Assembly (NCBI GenBank): GCA_016880375.1
Contig: JAEHDO010000038.1
Location: 1 to 9,159 of the forward strand
Length of the DNA: 9,159 nucleotides
Source of the DNA: Betaproteobacteria bacterium
GTDB lineage: Bacteria; Pseudomonadota; Gammaproteobacteria; Burkholderiales; Rhodocyclaceae
Reading direction: 5' to 3'
Shown: positions 5,606 to 9,159 of the stretch, piece by piece
Numbering within the stretch: position 1 is the stretch's first letter
How the letters are laid out: each line of letters opens with the position of its first letter
The notes under the pieces: generated by a model
The model's database searches: none
What the model was told of the DNA's origin: nothing
Seen by the model: only the letters and a program-made list of their open reading frames with translations
Position numbers and translations under genes: made by a program

Positions 5606-7660
5606 CTACGCCAGAATCATACCACTGTGTCGCAGCAGGGCATCGACGCTGGGCGGCCGGCCGCGGAAGGCCTTGAAGGACTCCAGCGCCGGTCGGCTGC
5701 CGCCGACGGCGAGAATCTCGTCGCGGAAGCGTAAGCCGGTGGCCGGATTCAGAACGCTGCCGTCGCGCCGCTCCTCCTCGAAGGCGGCGAAGGCATCGGC
5801 GGAGAGCACCTCGGCCCACTTGTAGCTGTAGTAGCCGGCGGCGTAGCCGCCCGAAAAGATATGCGAGAAGCTGTTTGGGAAACGGTGCCAGGGCGGCGGA
5901 AAGATCACCGAGACTTCCCGGCGTACTTCCTCGAGCAGGTCGATGACGCTTTCCTGGCCGGCAGGCTCGAAGTCGCTGTGCAGCAGCAGGTCGAACAGGC
6001 TGAACTCGAGCTGGCGCACGATCTGCATGCCGCCCTGGAAGTTCTTCGCTGCGGTCATGCGCTCGAAGAGCGCGCGCGGCAGCGGTTCGCCCGTGTCGAC
6101 GTGCGCGGTCATGCCGCCGAGCACCTCCCACTCCCAGCAAAAATTCTCCATGAACTGGCTTGGCAGTTCGACCGCGTCCCATTCGACGCCGTTGATGCCG
6201 GAAACGCCGAGCTCCTCGACGCGGGTGAGCAGGTGGTGCAGGCCGTGGCCGGTCTCGTGGAAGAGCGTGATCACTTCGTCATGCGTGAACAATGCGGGCT
6301 TGTTGCCGACGGGGCGCGAGAAGTTGCAGTTGAGGTAGGCCACCGGGGTCTGGATGCCCGCCTCGGTGTTGCGGCGCGTGATGGCGTCGTCCATCCAGGC
6401 GCCGCCGCGCTTCGTGTCGCGGGCATAGAGATCCAGGTAGAACTGGCCGACCAGTCCGCCCGAGGCGTCCTCGATGCGGAAGAAGCGCACGTCCTGGTGC
6501 CAGACCGGCGCCGTGTCGGGGCGGATGCGCACGGCGAACAGCGTCTCGATGACGCGGAACAGGCCCTCCAGCACCTTGGGCTCGGGGAAGTACTGGCGCA
6601 CCTCCTCGTCGGAGAAGCTGTAGCGCGCCTGCTTGAGCTTTTCCGAGGCCCAGCCGATGTCCCAGGGTTCCAAAGAAGTCAGTCCCTGCGAGACGGCGAA
6701 TTCGCGCAGTTCGGCCATGTCGCGCAGGGCCGATGGCTTCGACTTCACGGCCAGCTCGCGCAGGAAGGCCAGCACGTCGGCCGGCGACTCGGCCATCTTC
6801 GGCACCAGCGAGACCTCGGCGAAGTTGCCGTAGCCGAGGTGGCCGGCCTCCTCGGCGCGCAACTCGAGGATGCGGCGGATCAGCGGCATGTTGTCCCATT
6901 CCGGCTTGCCGCCCATCTCGTGGAACTCGGCGGCGCGCGTGGCGTAGGCGCGGTAGAGCGCCTCGCGCAGGCGGCGCGACTCGGCGTACTGCATCACCGG
7001 CAGGTAGGAGGGCATGTGCAGGGTGAATTTCCAGCCTTTCTTGCCATCCTTCTCCGCAGCGGAGCGCGCCGCCTCGACCACGTCGGCGGGAATGCCGGAC
7101 AGCTCGGCTTCGTCCGTGACGAACTCGGCAAAGGCATTGGTGGCGTCGAGCAGGTTCTCCGAGAACTTCGCCTGCAGCGAGGCCAGTTCCTCCTGGATGG
7201 CCTGGAAGCGCGGCTTGGCGTCTTCCGGCAGCTCGGCGCCGGAGAGGCGGAAGTCGCGGATTTCATGGTCGACGATGCGCTGCTGCGCGGCGCTCAGTTG
7301 CGCGTAGCCGGGAGAGGCTTTCAGCGCCTTGAACTGGGCGAAGAGGTGCTGGTTCTGCCCCAGCTCGGCGAAGAAGCGCGTCACCTCCGGCAGGTTGGCG
7401 TTGTAGGCCTCGCGCCATTCCGGCACGTCCATTACGGCGTGCAGGTGGCCGACGATGCCCCAGGCGCGCGACAGGCGCTCGCTGCCGTCGAAGAAAGGCG
7501 CGGCGAAGTCCGGCCAGGTGGCCGGCGCCGCTTCCAGGCGCGCCAGCAGGGCGCGGTTCCCGGCGAGCAGTTCGGCAAGGGCGGGCGTGACGTGTTCGGG
7601 GCGCACTGCGTCGAAGCGCGGCAGGCCGGAGAAGTCGAGCAAAGGATTCGTTGTCGTCAT
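5606..7660 (-). CDS. prlC: Oligopeptidase A, M3-family zinc metallopeptidase
   Basis: A cytosolic zinc peptidase (thimet oligopeptidase family, M3A) that degrades short peptides, including released signal peptides; E. coli prlC (opdA) is the reference. The product is 684 residues, the normal length (about 680). The zinc site is H468-E469-T-G-H472 within TLFHETGHGLHHLL, with E498 in DAVELPSQFMEN as the likely third ligand. Further conserved blocks are GQFYLDLYARDTKRGGAW (405-422) and FSHIFSGGYAAGYYSYKWAEV (598-618), the latter supplying the substrate-binding His and Tyr. The ATG at 7660 gives the standard NPLLDFSGLPRF N-terminus; a TTG at 7723 would add 21 unlikely residues across a hairpin. 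Its ribosome-binding site is weak. It lies 59 bases after purC, and the glutaredoxin-like gene follows after 20 bases. Confidence 0.96.
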   Translation of the reverse strand: MTTTNPLLDFSGLPRFDAVRPEHVTPALAELLAGNRALLARLEAAPATWPDFAAPFFDGSERLSRAWGIVGHLHAVMDVPEWREAYNANLPEVTRFFAELGQNQHLFAQFKALKASPGYAQLSAAQQRIVDHEIRDFRLSGAELPEDAKPRFQAIQEELASLQAKFSENLLDATNAFAEFVTDEAELSGIPADVVEAARSAAEKDGKKGWKFTLHMPSYLPVMQYAESRRLREALYRAYATRAAEFHEMGGKPEWDNMPLIRRILELRAEEAGHLGYGNFAEVSLVPKMAESPADVLAFLRELAVKSKPSALRDMAELREFAVSQGLTSLEPWDIGWASEKLKQARYSFSDEEVRQYFPEPKVLEGLFRVIETLFAVRIRPDTAPVWHQDVRFFRIEDASGGLVGQFYLDLYARDTKRGGAWMDDAITRRNTEAGIQTPVAYLNCNFSRPVGNKPALFTHDEVITLFHETGHGLHHLLTRVEELGVSGINGVEWDAVELPSQFMENFCWEWEVLGGMTAHVDTGEPLPRALFERMTAAKNFQGGMQIVRQLEFSLFDLLLHSDFEPAGQESVIDLLEEVRREVSVIFPPPWHRFPNSFSHIFSGGYAAGYYSYKWAEVLSADAFAAFEEERRDGSVLNPATGLRFRDEILAVGGSRPALESFKAFRGRPPSVDALLRHSGMILA

Positions 7661-7676
7661 GGTCTTTTCAAAAGCG

Positions 7677-7697
7677 AAGGGCGCGGATCGCGCCCTT
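7677..7697 (-). terminator. Hairpin with short T-run between purC and prlC
   Basis: Nine-base arms AAGGGCGCG and CGCGCCCTT are perfect complements around a 3-base loop. On the minus strand the stem is followed by CGCTTTTG, a weak T-run of four. It lies just after the purC stop (7720) and 16 bases before prlC. This suits a partial Rho-independent terminator or attenuator that lowers read-through from purC into the prlC operon. The short T-run limits confidence. A small CTTTT-G-AAAAG inverted repeat (7664-7674) follows at once and may partly pair near the prlC start. Confidence 0.5.
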
Positions 7698-7719
7698 TGA
7701 ACATGGGGTCGCCAGGCGA

Positions 7720-8616
7720 TCAATCAAGCTTTCTGCCGCTCAGCCGTTCGTAGGCCTCGCGGTACTTGGCGGTGGTCTTGGCGATGATTTCCGGCGGCAG
7801 CTTCGGCCCCGGCGCCTGCTTGTTCCAGTCCAGGGTCTCCAGGTAGTCGCGCACGATCTGCTTGTCGAAGCTCGGCGGGCTGATGCCTTCCTGGTACTCG
7901 TCGGCCGGCCAGAAGCGCGAGGAATCCGGTGTGAGCGCCTCGTCGATGAGGTGCAGGCGGCCCGCGCCGTCGAGGCCGAACTCGAACTTGGTATCGGCGA
8001 TGATGATGCCGCGCGTCAGCGCGTAGTCTGAGGCCTCGCCGTAGAAGCGCAGGGTGACGTCGCGCACCTGCTCGGCAAGCGCCTTGCCGAGGAGCTTTTC
8101 CACGGTGGCGAAGTCGATGTTCTCGTCGTGCGCGCCCATCTCGGCCTTGGTCGACGGCGTGAACAGCGGCTGCGGCAGCTTCTGCGCCATCCTCAGCCCG
8201 GCGGGCAGCGGGATGCCGCAGACGGCACCGGTCTTCTGGTAGTCCTTCCAGCCGCTGCCGATGAGGTAGCCGCGCACCACCGCTTCCACCGCCAGGGGCT
8301 TCAGGCGCTTCACCACCACCGAGCGGCCGCGTACCTGGGCGCGCTCGTCCTCGCCCTTGACCACCGACTCCGGGTCGATGCCGGTGAGGTGGTTGGGCAC
8401 GATGTGGGCCAGGCGCTCGAACCAGAAGCCGGAGACGGCCGTCAGCACGCGGCCCTTGTCCGGGATGGGATCGGGCAGGATGACGTCGAAGGCCGACAGG
8501 CGGTCGGTGGTGACGATCAGCATCTGCTGCTCGCCGACGGCGTAAATGTCGCGTACCTTGCCGCGGGCGATGAGCGGCAGGCTGGCGATGCGGGATTCGT
8601 AGACGGTTTGGCTCAT
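7720..8616 (-). CDS. purC: Phosphoribosylaminoimidazole-succinocarboxamide (SAICAR) synthase PurC
   Basis: PurC joins aspartate to CAIR with ATP hydrolysis to make SAICAR in de novo purine synthesis, in the cytosol. The product is 298 residues, the long form resembling yeast Ade1 rather than the roughly 237-residue E. coli type. Motifs: GKVRDIY (19-25, ATP-binding), TTDRLSAFD (36-44), the signature [11 protein letters not shown] (116-126), [16 protein letters not shown] (152-167), IADTKFEFG (206-214) and [12 protein letters not shown] (225-236). The ATG at 8616 is preferred. A TTG at 8631 would add MPRPP, and neither start has a Shine-Dalgarno; the short leader is pyrimidine-rich. A TATAAT lies 27 bases upstream, overlapping the preceding phosphatase stop, so purC may have its own promoter besides read-through. 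Confidence 0.96.
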   Translation of the reverse strand: MSQTVYESRIASLPLIARGKVRDIYAVGEQQMLIVTTDRLSAFDVILPDPIPDKGRVLTAVSGFWFERLAHIVPNHLTGIDPESVVKGEDERAQVRGRSVVVKRLKPLAVEAVVRGYLIGSGWKDYQKTGAVCGIPLPAGLRMAQKLPQPLFTPSTKAEMGAHDENIDFATVEKLLGKALAEQVRDVTLRFYGEASDYALTRGIIIADTKFEFGLDGAGRLHLIDEALTPDSSRFWPADEYQEGISPPSFDKQIVRDYLETLDWNKQAPGPKLPPEIIAKTTAKYREAYERLSGRKLD

Positions 8617-8643
8617 GGGAGGGCGGGGCAAGGAAAAGACGCG

Positions 8644-8649
8644 ATTATA
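8644..8649 (-). promoter_or_regulatory. Candidate -10 element of a purC promoter
   Basis: On the minus strand the hexamer is a perfect TATAAT, rare in this GC-rich window, and it contains the TAA stop of the upstream phosphatase gene. Transcription would begin near 8637, giving a leader of about 20 bases before the purC ATG. No good -35 is seen at 16-18 base spacing (sequences such as CCCACG) and there is no extended -10 TG, so the promoter would be weak or activator-dependent. Confidence 0.45.
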
Positions 8650-9159
8650 TGACCGAAGGAAATCCCCGTGGGACGGACACCGCGGCGCCGGACAACCACG
8701 CCTGGAGATCGGGCAAGGCCAGACCCTCCAGGCTGTCCAGAACGGCCGTGGCGCCGCCGAAATCCTGTCCCCGCGTGTAGTCGCAAGGGGTGACGACGGT
8801 GGCGAGCCCGGCGCCCAGGGAGGCCCTCAGGCCGTTCTCCGAGTCCTCGAAGGCGAGGCAGGCGGCGGCGGGCAGCCCGAGGCGCTCGAGTACCCACAGG
8901 TAGATGTCCGGTGCCGGCTTCTTGGCCGGCACCACGTCGCCGGCGCCGATCACCTCGAACCAGCCCATGGCCTCCGGCCCGAGGGCGGGCAGCAGCAGGG
9001 CGGAGACGTTTTCCGGCGAGGTGGTCGTGGCGACGGCCAGGCGCAGTCCCGCGGCGCGGGCCTTATGAAGGAGGGATGCCACGCCCGGGCGCAGGGGGAT
9101 CGCACCGGAGGCGGCCAGTTGCGTGTAATGCCGCGTCTTCGCCTTGTGCAGGGCGGCGA
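8645..9159 (-). CDS. CbbY-like HAD-IA family phosphatase, C-terminal fragment
   Basis: The gene runs off the right edge; 170 codons are visible, ending in TAA at 8645-8647. The frame is open to the edge, so the GTG at 9082 is not its start. HAD-superfamily motifs are clear: motif II threonines in [11 protein letters not shown] (fragment residues 41-51), the motif III lysine in [12 protein letters not shown] (75-86), and the motif IV acidic pair in EDSENG (104-109). The nucleophile motif (DxD) and most of the cap lie outside the window. The [12 protein letters not shown] and [16 protein letters not shown] stretches resemble CbbY, which in autotrophs removes the inhibitor xylulose-1,5-bisphosphate near Rubisco genes. 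Other possibilities are phosphoglycolate or beta-phosphoglucomutase-like enzymes. It is read in the same direction as purC, 28 bases upstream of it. Substrate is uncertain. Confidence 0.85.
   Translation of the reverse strand, partial: AALHKAKTRHYTQLAASGAIPLRPGVASLLHKARAAGLRLAVATTTSPENVSALLLPALGPEAMGWFEVIGAGDVVPAKKPAPDIYLWVLERLGLPAAACLAFEDSENGLRASLGAGLATVVTPCDYTRGQDFGGATAVLDSLEGLALPDLQAWLSGAAVSVPRGFPSVI

Noticed and set aside
5586..6182. N-terminal extension of the DUF4124-glutaredoxin gene
   Set aside because: It runs within prlC in another frame; the signal peptide and GGAGG site fix the start at 5585.
5861..7753. A 630-codon open frame on the plus strand, antisense to prlC
   Set aside because: It mirrors the prlC reading frame, its translation is low-complexity (rich in V, L, G, A, R, E, Q) with no recognisable domain, and prlC is unmistakable. 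Long antisense frames are expected at this GC content.
8617..8631. TTG start giving a five-residue PurC extension
   Set aside because: The ATG at 8616 gives the usual PurC N-terminus; the TTG has no ribosome-binding site and lies very close to the predicted transcription start.

Overview
The window is a dense, GC-rich stretch of bacterial core chromosome. Gene order and protein flavour suggest a betaproteobacterium, probably Rhodocyclales-like. The pointers are the lptD-surA-pdxA-rsmA order, a long-form (~300 residue) PurC, a DUF4124-glutaredoxin protein and a CbbY-type HAD phosphatase. The genus cannot be fixed by eye. I see no insertion sequence, phage gene, tRNA, rRNA or CRISPR array, and no gene-free stretch longer than about 75 bases.

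Left part (1-3408, plus strand): the 3' end of lptD, then surA, pdxA and rsmA. This is the classic outer-membrane biogenesis / vitamin B6 / rRNA-methylation block known from E. coli. lptD and surA are joined by an ATGA stop-start overlap, although a strong Shine-Dalgarno points to a GTG start for surA 24 bases further in. pdxA and rsmA are joined by a second ATGA overlap. LptD and SurA work together at the outer membrane, since SurA chaperones LptD. The apaG/apaH genes that follow in enterobacteria are absent: the block ends against a gene on the other strand.

Right part (3383-9159, minus strand, read right to left): the 3' portion of a CbbY-like HAD phosphatase, purC, prlC (oligopeptidase A), a secreted DUF4124-glutaredoxin protein, xth (exonuclease III), a Crp/Fnr-family regulator, and a 62-residue YgaP-like (DUF2892) membrane protein. 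prlC to the Crp/Fnr gene looks like one transcript: a 20-base gap, then two ATGA overlaps. A GC-rich hairpin with a short T-run separates purC from prlC, and a perfect TATAAT precedes purC. The small membrane protein gene converges on rsmA and overlaps its end by 26 bases.

Most of the window is ordinary housekeeping DNA. The best lead is the Crp/Fnr-DUF2892 junction. There a perfect inverted repeat (TGTAAC-N4-GTTACA) with Crp/Fnr-superfamily spacing overlaps the regulator's stop codon and lies 61 bases before the membrane protein's start, followed by a GC-rich hairpin. This looks like a small local regulatory circuit. I found no convincing wholly new system.
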